The notes beneath the pieces were generated by a model that saw nothing but the letters and a program-made list of their open reading frames with translations, did not search any database and had not been told where the DNA came from. 64,000 bases of DNA from Hyphomicrobiales bacterium (lineage in GTDB: Bacteria > Pseudomonadota > Alphaproteobacteria > Rhizobiales > JAJFHC01): the NCBI GenBank assembly GCA_021775835.1, contig JAJFHC010000147.1, positions 15,221 through 79,220 of the forward strand, given 5' to 3'. Made by a program: the position numbers and the translations under genes. Positions 19,903 to 28,555 of this stretch are shown here, in pieces. Every line of letters begins with the position of its first letter. The first letter of the stretch is position 1.

Positions 19903-20238
19903 TTAGATAATTAGGCGGTTAAACAGGAGTATCAGAGAAAGCCCGGTTACCAGGACCGTCCAGAACAGGTCGATCTCGGCCGATTTCTTTTTTCCCGTTT
20001 CTTTGTGGGGCGGGCCGGTGTGTTCCGATAATGGTGGCCGTGGCTGATAGGAAACGTGAGTGTTCGGAAACGGGCCGGATCCTGATGTTGCGTTGGCCCG
20101 GTCGAACAACATGCCGAATGTAATCAGAACTCCAACGAATCCTGCCGCCATGATGCCTAGTCGTCCAAGCCAAAGCGCGAGGACGATGCCGAGAACAGAC
20201 ACCAACACCAGGGACCTGAGAGCGTTAGCTTTGCTCAC
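19903..20238 (-). CDS. Small membrane protein, paralogue of the one at 17190-17573
   Basis: A 111-residue protein of unknown function. Two hydrophobic segments (about 9-25 and 28-44) are followed by a proline- and charge-rich middle (PFPNTHVSYQPRPPLSEHTG) and a last hydrophobic segment at about 91-107 ending in NRLII. The N-terminal half resembles the 127-residue protein downstream of the chemoreceptor. A GTG start is supported by AGGGGGG about eight bases upstream. The pair brackets the chemoreceptor gene on the same strand, suggesting a duplicated membrane component with a shared role, but no domain is recognised. Confidence 0.6.
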   Translation of the reverse strand: MSKANALRSLVLVSVLGIVLALWLGRLGIMAAGFVGVLITFGMLFDRANATSGSGPFPNTHVSYQPRPPLSEHTGPPHKETGKKKSAEIDLFWTVLVTGLSLILLFNRLII

Positions 20239-20488
20239 TGCCCGGACCCCCCTGTTCCAAACAACATTCGGTCAAGGCGCATAGGTTCAAACATCGCGGC
20301 TGATTTACCCGATTTTGCGGACCGGCGGCCTGCAGCATATAGCGTGCAGCGACACCGTGACGTATCGATCCATATAGTGTTGGATTTTTGGCCTTTTGCA
20401 AGCCTGCTGCCGTCCGAGCAGATCTCAGCCATAGGAAAAGTCGCCGGTATTGCCCGTCAAGAAACGCCGAGCTCCGCGCCTGTGACGA

Positions 20489-22243
20489 TCAAGAGCCTGC
20501 CTTGTCCGCCCATTTGTCCAGTTTGCCCATCACACCCCAGCCTGCGAGGGCACCGAACAGGGGTTGCAGCACCGACATCATCATCGTTCCTGCGGTGGGC
20601 GTCGCATCAGCAGAGGCGGCACCGACCGTTGTTCCCGCATCGGCAACAGCGCCGCCAACGGCTGAAACAACCGATGCGAGGGGTGCCAGCGGCGGGAAGA
20701 AAATCGGCAATAGTGTGGTGGCCAGAAGGCCCAGTGTACCAATTTGGGTCTTGCGGCCGTTGAGCAAGCGTCCGAGTCCTGGACCAAGCGCGTTATTCAC
20801 AGGCGTCAGGGGCGGTTCGGCCGGTTGTGGTGGTTCGGGGGTGGAGACGGGTGTCGGAGATACGGATCCGTTCATCTGGCCGGTAAGCTGAAGCACAGCG
20901 GCGAGTATGGTTCCAATATCTGCTGCTGGCGGGTTCGGTGCTGCAGGCTGCGCGTTTGGCATACGGGCCTGCTGGATCGTCTGAATCAGCTGGGCTACCT
21001 GGGTGAGCGTCGCGACGAGATTTGTATTGTCACCTGGCTGACCTGCAGCCGGCGCGGGATCTGGTGCTGGCATGGTGGTTTCTCCGGTTGAAGGGGCAGG
21101 TGCGCGGCCGACGAGGTTCAGCGCGCCGTTCTTGACGTCAGATAGCCGATTGAGCCAACCGCGTCCGAATGTGCCGAACGTGCGCAGGCCGCGGTAGAAG
21201 TTCTCGTGAGCTCTGGCGTAGCTTTCGACAGCGCTGCGCTCATCGACACTGTTTGCTGCAGCAATCGTCTTTGCCCCGACCGCACCGTCCACGGCCAAGT
21301 CTTGCCCATGTTCGTTCAGGGCCTGCTGCAACAGTTTGCCGCCTCGGGACGGGCCGGAATTGACGCCGGCGTTGTAGGTCATGAGGGCCAGGGAAACCGA
21401 CATCTCGTCGCAATGCAACGGCGTCCAGTACCTGGCGAAGAAAATCTGCTTCGCTTCCGCTTCGGTGAGATCCCTGACATCCTGGACCGTCACGGGTTTA
21501 CCGCGCCAGCTGGCCAGTGTGTGGTGAGTGATGCCCAGATTGGTGGCGCCGCCAGGGTCACTGGGGTGATCGACGAAGCCGCCCTCCCACTTGGCGATAA
21601 AGGGGTGGGCGATGTTGAAGGCGGCGCTTGGAATTGTCGTCATCGGTCTGGCCTGTGCATTGTTGACGTTGTCTTCGAAGTTGCCCGCGTTATCCGGAGT
21701 ACCGTTCACAGCGCTCCACTCGATGCCTGCCGCAAGATCGCCGGGGGAAAGGTCGATCTCAAAGTGCATCGCGTCCTTGGCCTTCCCCCAGGACCCACCC
21801 CATTCGAAAACCGGGTCGCCAGCCGTTGTTCTGATTGCCAGCACGTCATCGATCATGGCCGGCGTCATGTCGGTATCCGCGAGGTGCCGTTTGACATCCT
21901 GCGCGCGTTCTTCCTGGGTCGCCTTGTCGGAGAACCGAACTTTTCTTCTGTCAGGCGTCTTGATGTAAGGATTCGTCGTCCAGTTGATATCCAGGGCTAT
22001 GCCGTACGAGTGCAGGCTCTTGCCTGTGCCGCCGGTTATGGTCCTGCAATTGTAACTGTCAGTGTCTGCCGTCCTGATTTGGTAACCGTGATGGTTCATA
22101 ACCGCGGACAACGCCCGCCACGCCGCTTGCGTCGGTGGAGCGACACGAATTTCATCCGGGCCGAACGATACGATGACCATGTCGTCTTTGGCACATTCGT
22201 ATTCCTTCCAGGCAACACGCAACTTCGAAGTGCTCAAGCCCAT
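20489..22243 (-). CDS. Endolysin-like fusion: M15 peptidase domain plus GH108 muramidase domain plus hydrophobic tail
   Basis: A 584-residue peptidoglycan-cleaving protein. Residues about 20-170 form an M15-type D-Ala-D-Ala carboxypeptidase/endopeptidase domain with the zinc motif SLHSYGIALD (His78, Asp85) and a distal His160 (HFEID). Residues about 205-370 form a GH108 N-acetylmuramidase with the signature KWEGGFVDHPSDPGGATNLG, catalytic Glu220, followed by the PG_binding_3 type region. After a Pro/Ala/Gln-rich linker comes a hydrophobic C-terminus (ATTLLPIFFPPLAPLASVV) resembling holin-like or membrane tails of phage lysozymes. No signal peptide is seen. GGGGAA precedes the ATG. There are no other phage genes nearby; it may be a captured lysis gene. 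See the fusion finding. Confidence 0.82.
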   Translation of the reverse strand: MGLSTSKLRVAWKEYECAKDDMVIVSFGPDEIRVAPPTQAAWRALSAVMNHHGYQIRTADTDSYNCRTITGGTGKSLHSYGIALDINWTTNPYIKTPDRRKVRFSDKATQEERAQDVKRHLADTDMTPAMIDDVLAIRTTAGDPVFEWGGSWGKAKDAMHFEIDLSPGDLAAGIEWSAVNGTPDNAGNFEDNVNNAQARPMTTIPSAAFNIAHPFIAKWEGGFVDHPSDPGGATNLGITHHTLASWRGKPVTVQDVRDLTEAEAKQIFFARYWTPLHCDEMSVSLALMTYNAGVNSGPSRGGKLLQQALNEHGQDLAVDGAVGAKTIAAANSVDERSAVESYARAHENFYRGLRTFGTFGRGWLNRLSDVKNGALNLVGRAPAPSTGETTMPAPDPAPAAGQPGDNTNLVATLTQVAQLIQTIQQARMPNAQPAAPNPPAADIGTILAAVLQLTGQMNGSVSPTPVSTPEPPQPAEPPLTPVNNALGPGLGRLLNGRKTQIGTLGLLATTLLPIFFPPLAPLASVVSAVGGAVADAGTTVGAASADATPTAGTMMMSVLQPLFGALAGWGVMGKLDKWADKAGS

Positions 22244-22639
22244 GACACTTTCCCCGCGTCAGTCGTTTGAGGTCAACAGGCCATAAAACCGGCGCCTCAA
22301 TTCACAATATTCCAAACACACAGAGTCGATTTTCGCACTGGGTGTTCCAGTCATTGATCGACTCCAAATTCATATTGTCACCGTATTGTGGCCATTTTGG
22401 ATACATGTTTTCGTTTTCATACGAAGGCTTTCGATGAGTTTCATTATACAAATACGCAATATACTCAAATATGTTACAACTCTGATTGTTTTCGGATCGT
22501 TTATTGATTTTGTATTGAACTAATTTTTAGATTTTTTTTGGTAGATTATTTTTTTATTTTAACTTGAGTTTGTGACTGTATGTTCATTTCATTATTAACG
22601 TTACAACGAGAAATAGACCGGTAATATTCGTGGGTGTTT
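22244..22639. other. AT-rich intergenic gap with possible gene relic
   Basis: About 400 bases of composition clearly lower in GC than the flanks, with A and T runs near 22520-22560. On the minus strand a frame is open from 22527 to a TGA at 22302-22304; its only ATG (22406) would give a 34-residue product rich in Asn, Tyr and Trp. No ribosome site supports it. The base composition suggests imported or decaying DNA beside the endolysin-like gene. A promoter for that gene probably lies here. Confidence 0.4.
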
Positions 22640-24163
22640 TCAAACAAGGCTTTGCGGTCGGCCGCGGTAGGCCAGGGCTTCGGCAATGTGAATACGGCCG
22701 ATGGTGTCGGCACCCTCGAGATCGGCAACAGTTCGCGCGACCTTGAGCACACGGTGGAAGCCGCGGGCACTCAGAGACATGGCATCGGCTGCGTCGCGCA
22801 GCAAAGACAGGCCCGCCTGATCGGGGCGGGCGACCTGTTCAAGCAATTCGCCGTCGACCTCGGCATTGGTGCGAATGTCTGTCCGTCCGTGTTCCTCATA
22901 ACGGGTGTGTTGACGCAGGCGGGCATCGTGCACGCGCAGGGCCACGTCCGCACTTGCCTCACGGGGTGGCGGTAGCACGAGGTCGATCACGTGTGCCGGC
23001 GCTACCTCCACATGCAGATCTATCCGGTCAAGCAACGGGCCGGAAATCCGCGCCTGATAGTCGGCTGCACAACGCAGACCGCGTCTGCACACATGGCCGG
23101 GCTGGCCGGCATAGCCGCAACGGCAGGGGTTCATGGCGGCGATAAGCTGGACACGGGACGGATAGGTGACATGATGATTGGCTCGCGCGATCGTGGTCTC
23201 TCCGGTTTCCAGGGGCTGGCGAAGCGCGTCGAGAACCCGGGGCGAGAATTCCGGCAATTCATCCAGAAACAGAACGCCCATGTGGGCCAGGGAAACTTCT
23301 CCGGGCCTTGCCTTGTGACCTCCGCCTACGAGAGCCGCCTGGCTTGCAGAGTGATGGGGGCTGCGGAAAGGACGGCGACGGCTCATCCGGCCGTTTGCAA
23401 GTTCCCCGGCCAGGCTGGCGATCATGGAGACCTGCAACATTTCAGCAGAATCGAGCGGCGGCAGGATGGAGGGCAGTCTTTGCGCGAGCATCGATTTGCC
23501 TGCACCCGGTGGCCCGCACATAAGCAGGTTGTGGCCGCCCGACGCCGCCACTTCGAGGATGCGCTTGGCGTTGTCCTGCCCCTTGACGTCCTTGAGATCC
23601 GGCAGGCTGCCGCCGTCTTCGGATTGGCCGGGACTGGGCCGGACAAGAAATTCGGTACCCTTGAAATGATTGACGATCTGGATCAGATCGGCAGGCGCCA
23701 GGATTTCGAGACCGTCGCCGGCCCAGGCGGCCTCGCTGCCCTGGTCCTGCGGGCAGATCAACCCAAGATCGCTTGCGTTGGCGGCAATCGCTGCGGGCAG
23801 GACGCCCATCACGGCCGTCACGGAGCCGTCAAGCGACAGTTCCCCCAGAACCACATACTGCGCCAGGCGGGCAGGATCAACGACGCCCATGACGGCCATC
23901 AGACCAAGCGCCACCGCCAGATCGAAATGACTGCCCTCCTTCGGCAGGTCGGCGGGTGCCATGTTGACCGTAATGCGTTTTGGCGGCAGACCCAATCCGA
24001 TTGCGGTTAGCGCCGCCCTGACCCGTTCGCGGCTTTCCGCCACCGCTTTGTCCGGCAAACCGACAATCGCGAAGGCGGGAAGCCCCGACGACATCTGGAC
24101 CTGGACGTCGACGGGCACGGCCTCGACGCCCTGAAAGGCGACTGTTCTGATATGTGCGACCAT
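22640..24163 (-). CDS. comM: YifB/ComM family Mg-chelatase-like AAA+ ATPase
   Basis: A 507-residue ATPase. The N-terminal ChlI-type Lon-protease-like fold (GVEAVPVDVQVQMSSGLPAF, SRERVRAAL, GSHFDLAVALG) is followed by the AAA+ core with Walker A MCGPPGAGKSMLAQRLPSIL, sensor region (HMGVLFLDELPEF) and a cysteine group typical of the family (NPCRCGY, CRRGLRC). ComM homologues drive branch migration during natural transformation in Vibrio; in most bacteria the role is unproven. The start ATG (MVAHIRTVAF) has AGGGAG upstream; 68 further open codons are not part of the family. Confidence 0.93.
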   Translation of the reverse strand: MVAHIRTVAFQGVEAVPVDVQVQMSSGLPAFAIVGLPDKAVAESRERVRAALTAIGLGLPPKRITVNMAPADLPKEGSHFDLAVALGLMAVMGVVDPARLAQYVVLGELSLDGSVTAVMGVLPAAIAANASDLGLICPQDQGSEAAWAGDGLEILAPADLIQIVNHFKGTEFLVRPSPGQSEDGGSLPDLKDVKGQDNAKRILEVAASGGHNLLMCGPPGAGKSMLAQRLPSILPPLDSAEMLQVSMIASLAGELANGRMSRRRPFRSPHHSASQAALVGGGHKARPGEVSLAHMGVLFLDELPEFSPRVLDALRQPLETGETTIARANHHVTYPSRVQLIAAMNPCRCGYAGQPGHVCRRGLRCAADYQARISGPLLDRIDLHVEVAPAHVIDLVLPPPREASADVALRVHDARLRQHTRYEEHGRTDIRTNAEVDGELLEQVARPDQAGLSLLRDAADAMSLSARGFHRVLKVARTVADLEGADTIGRIHIAEALAYRGRPQSLV

Positions 24164-24404
24164 GGCCTTGCTCCCTGAGATAATACGCAAGGGTGCAAAG
24201 GTTTCTGTCGGCCTCTGTTTGCCTAATCTTAACAGCGGCCAGATAGAGTTGCCGGAAATCGAAGACCGACACAGATGGTCGGCACAGATGACCGGCACGG
24301 GGGCAAACTGATGATTGGATTGGTCAAACGAACGTCGCGGATTCGGCCGCAACAGCCGTTGATACACCGCTTGACGGACCTGTCAGATATCCGGGCACTT
24401 CTAG

Positions 24405-25751
24405 ATGGATAAACAGAAGAACACCGATGACCTGAAAGTCACTTTGGATCGTCGGCATCTTGACCGGTTGTGCCCGTTTTTCCTGCTGATCGATAGCGAT
24501 CTTGCGGTGGTCGATGCAGGCCATTGCATGCGTTATGTTCTGCCGGAAATCGATTCCGGGTCATCTCTCGATTTGATGTTTGAACGCCGGGATTACACAT
24601 CCGCGATAACCTTTGACTCACTCGTGAATACCGCGGACGGTTCGATCACCCTGGCGTCGCGGAAATTGCCGCATTTCAGGTTTACCGGGTCGACACTCGA
24701 ACTTCCTGGCGGCGAACTGGCCCTTTTGCTTTTGGAACCTGTTGCCACGTCCACAGCCTTGTCCGGGATCGCCAAGCAGGAGCAGGCAGCCGGTGCAGTC
24801 GGCACGGCTTCGACGTCTGTAGGGCCCGAAACTACATCGCCGTGCTCTGAGCCGGATCTCGAAACACTGAGCATTCTGGTTATCGACGACAACGAGATCA
24901 GCCGGGCAGTTCTCGCGGCCCAACTGAGGGGTGCCAACATGCTGTGTGATACGTCGCATAGCGGTGCCTATGGCCTGACTCGCATGCGCGACAGGCTGGA
25001 TACGGGCAAGCCATATGATTGCATCTTCGTGGACATGAATATGCCCGACCTTGACGGTCTGGAAGTGGCGCGTTTTATCCGCGCTGATGACCGGTTCAAC
25101 CCGACATCACTGGTCCTCCTGACGACATTTGCAGATCAGTGGACATCGGCGGATCTTACCCATGCGGGGTTTTGCGACCAGATCATCAAGCCAATCCCAA
25201 CGAACCAACTCCTGGCGCAGCTCCAGCGACTTTCAGGTTTCGTGACGCAAAAACGCGGTTCGGCGACCGGGGAAAGTTACAAACCGGCCCTCCGTACGTC
25301 GATCAAGGGCACTCCTGAGCCTGGCACGCAACTACCGGATGACGGTTCGATCGACGTACTGGCGGTTGAAGACAATGCCGTGAACCAGCTCGTGCTTGAG
25401 CAGGTTTTCAGCCGCACGCCCTATTCGTACCTTATCGTCTCCAGCAGCGAAGAAGCGGTCGCCGCATTCCAGAAGTACAAGCCGCGGCTGGTCTTCATGG
25501 ATACGTCCCTTCCCGGTGGGAACGGCATCGAGGCAACAAAGTCGATCCGTGAACTGGAAGCCCGGTCGGAGCAGGGAACACCCGTGGTCGGCCTGCTTGC
25601 CGATTTCCTGAATGAAGACCGGCAGGTCTGGATCGACGCGGGAATGGACGATTGCCTCACCAAACCGGTGTCACCGGACAGGTTGATGGGGCTGCTGGAG
25701 AAATGGCTTGGCGACGACAATCAGAAACGGGTCACGCAAGCGGCTTCGTAA
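24405..25751 (+). CDS. Double-receiver response regulator with HNOBA-like N-terminal domain
   Basis: A 448-residue protein without a recognisable DNA-binding or enzymatic output domain. Residues 20-113 resemble the heme-NO-binding-associated (HNOBA) PAS-like fold: CPFFLLIDSDLAVVDAGHCM, a middle RRDYTSAITFDSLV and a final TGSTLELPGGELALLLLEP. Two receivers follow: the first has DDN at 161-163, phospho-Asp210 in FVDMNMPD and Lys262; the second has ED at 322-323, Asp366 in VFMDTSLPG and a LTKPV lysine. Such proteins usually act by protein contact in a phosphorelay. The nearest kinase is the hybrid kinase at 15-17 kb. The HNOBA call rests on pattern similarity and is inference. Confidence 0.75.
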   Translation: MDKQKNTDDLKVTLDRRHLDRLCPFFLLIDSDLAVVDAGHCMRYVLPEIDSGSSLDLMFERRDYTSAITFDSLVNTADGSITLASRKLPHFRFTGSTLELPGGELALLLLEPVATSTALSGIAKQEQAAGAVGTASTSVGPETTSPCSEPDLETLSILVIDDNEISRAVLAAQLRGANMLCDTSHSGAYGLTRMRDRLDTGKPYDCIFVDMNMPDLDGLEVARFIRADDRFNPTSLVLLTTFADQWTSADLTHAGFCDQIIKPIPTNQLLAQLQRLSGFVTQKRGSATGESYKPALRTSIKGTPEPGTQLPDDGSIDVLAVEDNAVNQLVLEQVFSRTPYSYLIVSSSEEAVAAFQKYKPRLVFMDTSLPGGNGIEATKSIRELEARSEQGTPVVGLLADFLNEDRQVWIDAGMDDCLTKPVSPDRLMGLLEKWLGDDNQKRVTQAAS

Positions 25752-25808
25752 ACACCACGTTTCCCGGACTCGCTGGACGGGGTGGGCACGCTCCGATCAG
25801 ACTAAGCA

Positions 25809-27062
25809 TCACTTGCTGAGCTTCAACCCGACGAGAATTTTGTTCTGTGTAAAATTGTCTTCGGGAAAATCGCTGTTCAGGCGCTCATGTTCGTAGAGCG
25901 CCTTGATCATCACTTCCTTGTTTACCGCATAGTCAACGCCTACGCGTCCAATGTAGGTCTCATCCCGGTCAGCGGTGCTTTGAAAGTCTTCCTGAAGATA
26001 CGTTGCCTCGCCGTAGATGTTCACATTCTCGACCGGCTGATGATCGAGCCTCAGCGTGACCTCACGGGACAGAATCGCGGACGTTTCGGATATCGTGCTT
26101 TCTTCAAAGTCCGTACCTGCCGACAGGGTAAAAGCCGTCGATCCGGTTACGTCCCACTTGATCCAGGCGTCCATGGTTACATAGCTGAGATCGGCAAAGG
26201 ACGCCTCGTCAAACTCCTGGCGCCGGTACCCCAGAGCGGCCTGGGCCTCGACAGTCTTGCTCAATTTTGCCGTAAAGCCACCAAATGCGCCGTAGCCGTG
26301 AGATCCGCGTCTGAGGTCGTCGCCATCGATTTTCTGTTCGTAGCTCCAGTTGTTATAGGCGCCTTCAGCAAACACGGACAGTTTCTTGGAAATCTTATAC
26401 GTGCCCCTCAACCGGGCGTCATATCGCGTGTAGTCCCGGTTCTCCACATCGATCGTCGTGCCGGTGTCGAAAGGATCCTTCTCCTTGACCCGGTCGTCGA
26501 TCGTGCCTTTGAGAGACACCTCGAACTTTCCGAAACTGTGACGCAACTGGGCAGATGAGATAATTTTCTGCTCGAACGGCCTGTCTTCAGTGCCGTCTGG
26601 CGTCTCCGGATCGTCACGGGCCTCCTGGTCGAATACGTATTGGGCATCCAGATCAAGAGTGGTTTCGTCGCTGATGTCCAGGGTGACCGCCGCGTAGGCA
26701 TCATAGGACGTCTCGTTTTCCCGACCGTGATCGGGATAGATGATTTTTGAACCACGCAGGTCGACAAACAGCTCGTTGCGTTCCCAATCCGATTCGATCT
26801 TCAACCGTGGGACAATCTCGGTAAAGACATCGTCGATGGGCGTATCACCGTCCTTGCGAATATCGTCATTGTACCCGGCGGAGGTTTCGATCGAGGGCTT
26901 GTATATGAAATTTTCCGTACTGAGGCCATCAGGACGAAACTCATCGGGGAAACTGAAGCCTGGACTTGAAGGTAGATCGATTTCCTCGGATACCGCTGCG
27001 GTCGCGGTTAAGCCCAGCATGGTGATTGCCGCCATGGCAACTCGAAGATACGCAGTACACAT
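25809..27062 (-). CDS. Outer-membrane beta-barrel protein
   Basis: A 417-residue protein with an N-terminal signal peptide (hydrophobic core about 8-22, likely cut after TATAAVS or nearby) and then repeated amphipathic strands typical of a 14-18-strand barrel: alternating patterns such as DLDAQYVFD, YDARLRGTYKI, KLSVFAEGAYNNW, EAQAALGYRR, ANIYGEATYL-like strands and a last strand NKILVGLKLSK. It resembles the BBP2-type barrels found next to exopolysaccharide or exosortase loci, but no such genes are here. It is the last gene on the strand that carries the RS-rich protein, the HPr-kinase-like protein and the PqqD-like protein, 91 bases after the latter, so it may be co-transcribed. Ribosome site weak. 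Confidence 0.75.
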   Translation of the reverse strand: MCTAYLRVAMAAITMLGLTATAAVSEEIDLPSSPGFSFPDEFRPDGLSTENFIYKPSIETSAGYNDDIRKDGDTPIDDVFTEIVPRLKIESDWERNELFVDLRGSKIIYPDHGRENETSYDAYAAVTLDISDETTLDLDAQYVFDQEARDDPETPDGTEDRPFEQKIISSAQLRHSFGKFEVSLKGTIDDRVKEKDPFDTGTTIDVENRDYTRYDARLRGTYKISKKLSVFAEGAYNNWSYEQKIDGDDLRRGSHGYGAFGGFTAKLSKTVEAQAALGYRRQEFDEASFADLSYVTMDAWIKWDVTGSTAFTLSAGTDFEESTISETSAILSREVTLRLDHQPVENVNIYGEATYLQEDFQSTADRDETYIGRVGVDYAVNKEVMIKALYEHERLNSDFPEDNFTQNKILVGLKLSK

Positions 27063-27153
27063 AATTCAAGACCGAATTCAAATTCCACCCACACTCCAGG
27101 AGTCATTGAACAGCCGGCAGATTAAAATTAAGTCAATGGGATCGGACAGGCAC

Positions 27154-27459
27154 TCAGGACACGCCTTTAAGCGGGTTGTCAGGGTCCAGTTCCTCGATCA
27201 ATTCTTCGTCAAGGAAGTCTTCAAGCAGGGCCTTGACGTCTTTCTTGATGGTTTTCTTCGATTTGTCCGGAAAGGCTGTGTGAAGAATATCCAGGATCTC
27301 GGAAAGCTTGCGGGGTTCTTCCAGCATTTCCCAGATTGCCGCGCCGACGGCGTTCAACTGATGAATTGCCGTGGTTTCCTCATCGACCAGAAAGACATCC
27401 TGATCGACCCTGCGGCTGACCACGTGTCTGCACCTCACAAACGGATGATTCATGATCAT
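27154..27459 (-). CDS. PqqD-family peptide-binding protein
   Basis: A 101-residue winged-helix protein of the PqqD fold, which in PQQ and RiPP pathways acts as a recognition element that binds leader peptides and presents them to a modifying enzyme. The family pattern is clear: DVFLVDEETTAIHQLNAVGA followed by AIWEMLEEPRKLSEILDIL and a C-terminal helical part LLEDFLDEELIEEL. The start ATG overlaps the stop of the HPr-kinase-like gene in an ATGA, so the two are translationally coupled. No radical SAM enzyme (PqqE type) is near. In NCBIfam, as I recall, a similar pairing is labelled the HPr-rel-A system, with unknown function. Confidence 0.82.
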   Translation of the reverse strand: MIMNHPFVRCRHVVSRRVDQDVFLVDEETTAIHQLNAVGAAIWEMLEEPRKLSEILDILHTAFPDKSKKTIKKDVKALLEDFLDEELIEELDPDNPLKGVS

Positions 27460-28358
27460 CGGTCAAATCTCTCCTCAAGAAGGTTGATCGCCTCCAGACC
27501 GTTGGAGTACCGCAACCGGACACAATCGGCCTGGCTGACAAGCTGATGGGTACGATCAAAGACCTCCATGGGAAAATCCTTGCGTCTGGAGTTCTGCATG
27601 ATCACTTCGGCCAGCATATTGCTGGCAGATTCCGCGACGATCTCGGCGGCAACGTCCGTTTCGCGCTCAAGCAGGACAAAGCCCTTGACCGGTGCGGTTT
27701 CGCCATAGGGTGCTATTTCGTCGCCTGACAGGTTCAAATAGACGTAGCGTTTGTTTGTTGGTCCGCTGCGTGCTTCCACGAATGCTCGGGACTCATCAGG
27801 AAAATTCTCCGGCAGGGGCCGCCTCAGGCGCGGCTGGAGGCCGGTCGCCACACCATTGTTGACGCCCGGTTCGATCGGCATGATGTCGTCGGAAAACACC
27901 CGGTGGCCACGCGAGACCATTTGGGCGGTCAACGTACTCTTGCCGGCCTTGGCGACACAGGGAAAGACCACAAGCCCGTCGCCAAACTCCACTGCAGCGC
28001 AATGCAGGCACAAGATGTCCGGCTGTTCGTAGAGATACCAACCGACGAAGTCATAGTGAAAGTCGCACAAGGCCTCGACGGTGGTGCGTGGCGGATAATC
28101 ACGCCGGCGATGCAACGAGTGGCTGCCCCACGGCGTCGACCACTGGTAGACGTCGTCAGCTTTCCAGAAGCGAATTGTCTTTTCCGAATCAGTGGTTTCA
28201 CCGGTCAGTTCACGCAGAGACCAGCCGTGGAGGACAGCGACAAAGGCTTCGAGGAGATCGCTACATCCGGCAAATTCCAGGGGCGTGGAAAACTCGTTCA
28301 GTACCACGCGCCGTATCGTGTCACCGGTCATGCTCGTGCTCGCAGTTGATAGATCCAC
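27456..28358 (-). CDS. HPr-kinase-like (HprK-related) protein kinase
   Basis: A 300-residue protein related to the catalytic domain of HPr kinase/phosphorylase, which phosphorylates serine on HPr; relatives also phosphorylate serine on lasso peptides. Seen here are LHCAAVEF (118-125), a variant P-loop PCVAKAGKST (133-142), SDDI (156-159) and a basic/acidic stretch GFVLLERETD. The N-terminal 115 residues are not the HPr-kinase N-terminal domain. A GTG start is preferred: AGAGGGGG lies seven bases upstream, whereas the longer ATG frame has no such site. It follows the RS-rich gene across a terminator-like hairpin and overlaps the PqqD-like gene by four bases. No HPr or PTS gene is in the window. 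Substrate unknown; the RS-rich protein is the proposed one. Confidence 0.8.
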   Translation of the reverse strand: MDLSTASTSMTGDTIRRVVLNEFSTPLEFAGCSDLLEAFVAVLHGWSLRELTGETTDSEKTIRFWKADDVYQWSTPWGSHSLHRRRDYPPRTTVEALCDFHYDFVGWYLYEQPDILCLHCAAVEFGDGLVVFPCVAKAGKSTLTAQMVSRGHRVFSDDIMPIEPGVNNGVATGLQPRLRRPLPENFPDESRAFVEARSGPTNKRYVYLNLSGDEIAPYGETAPVKGFVLLERETDVAAEIVAESASNMLAEVIMQNSRRKDFPMEVFDRTHQLVSQADCVRLRYSNGLEAINLLEERFDR

Positions 28359-28393
28359 ACCCGTACCCCCTCTGACCAGCATGCTGAGGGTCA

Positions 28394-28436
28394 TAAAAGA
28401 CAAAAGCCGCTGCCTGGACTTTATCAGGCAGCGGCT
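28394..28436 (-). terminator. Strong hairpin with T-run between RS-rich gene and kinase gene
   Basis: A perfect 12-bp stem, AGCCGCTGCCTG (28405-28416) and CAGGCAGCGGCT (28425-28436), with an 8-base loop. Read on the minus strand it is followed by TTTTGTCTTTT, the form of an intrinsic terminator. It lies 120 bases after the RS-rich gene and 36 bases before the kinase start codon. If leaky, it would give many transcripts of the small gene and few of the kinase and PqqD genes. Confidence 0.85.
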
Positions 28437-28555
28437 CTTAAATTTTCGTCAATCCGTCACCGGATTGCTGAAAACAGTACCCTTAGAGAGATCAGGTTTC
28501 TTGACTTCGGGTTGACTCAACCAAAGATCATCCTGACCTCAAGACAGCACGCTTG

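Noticed and set aside
22991..24010. 339-codon plus-strand open frame
   Set aside because: Antisense shadow of comM, which has clear AAA+ motifs.
20489..24163. A prophage spanning the lysin gene and comM
   Set aside because: comM is a core gene, and no integrase, capsid, portal, tail or repressor gene is present.
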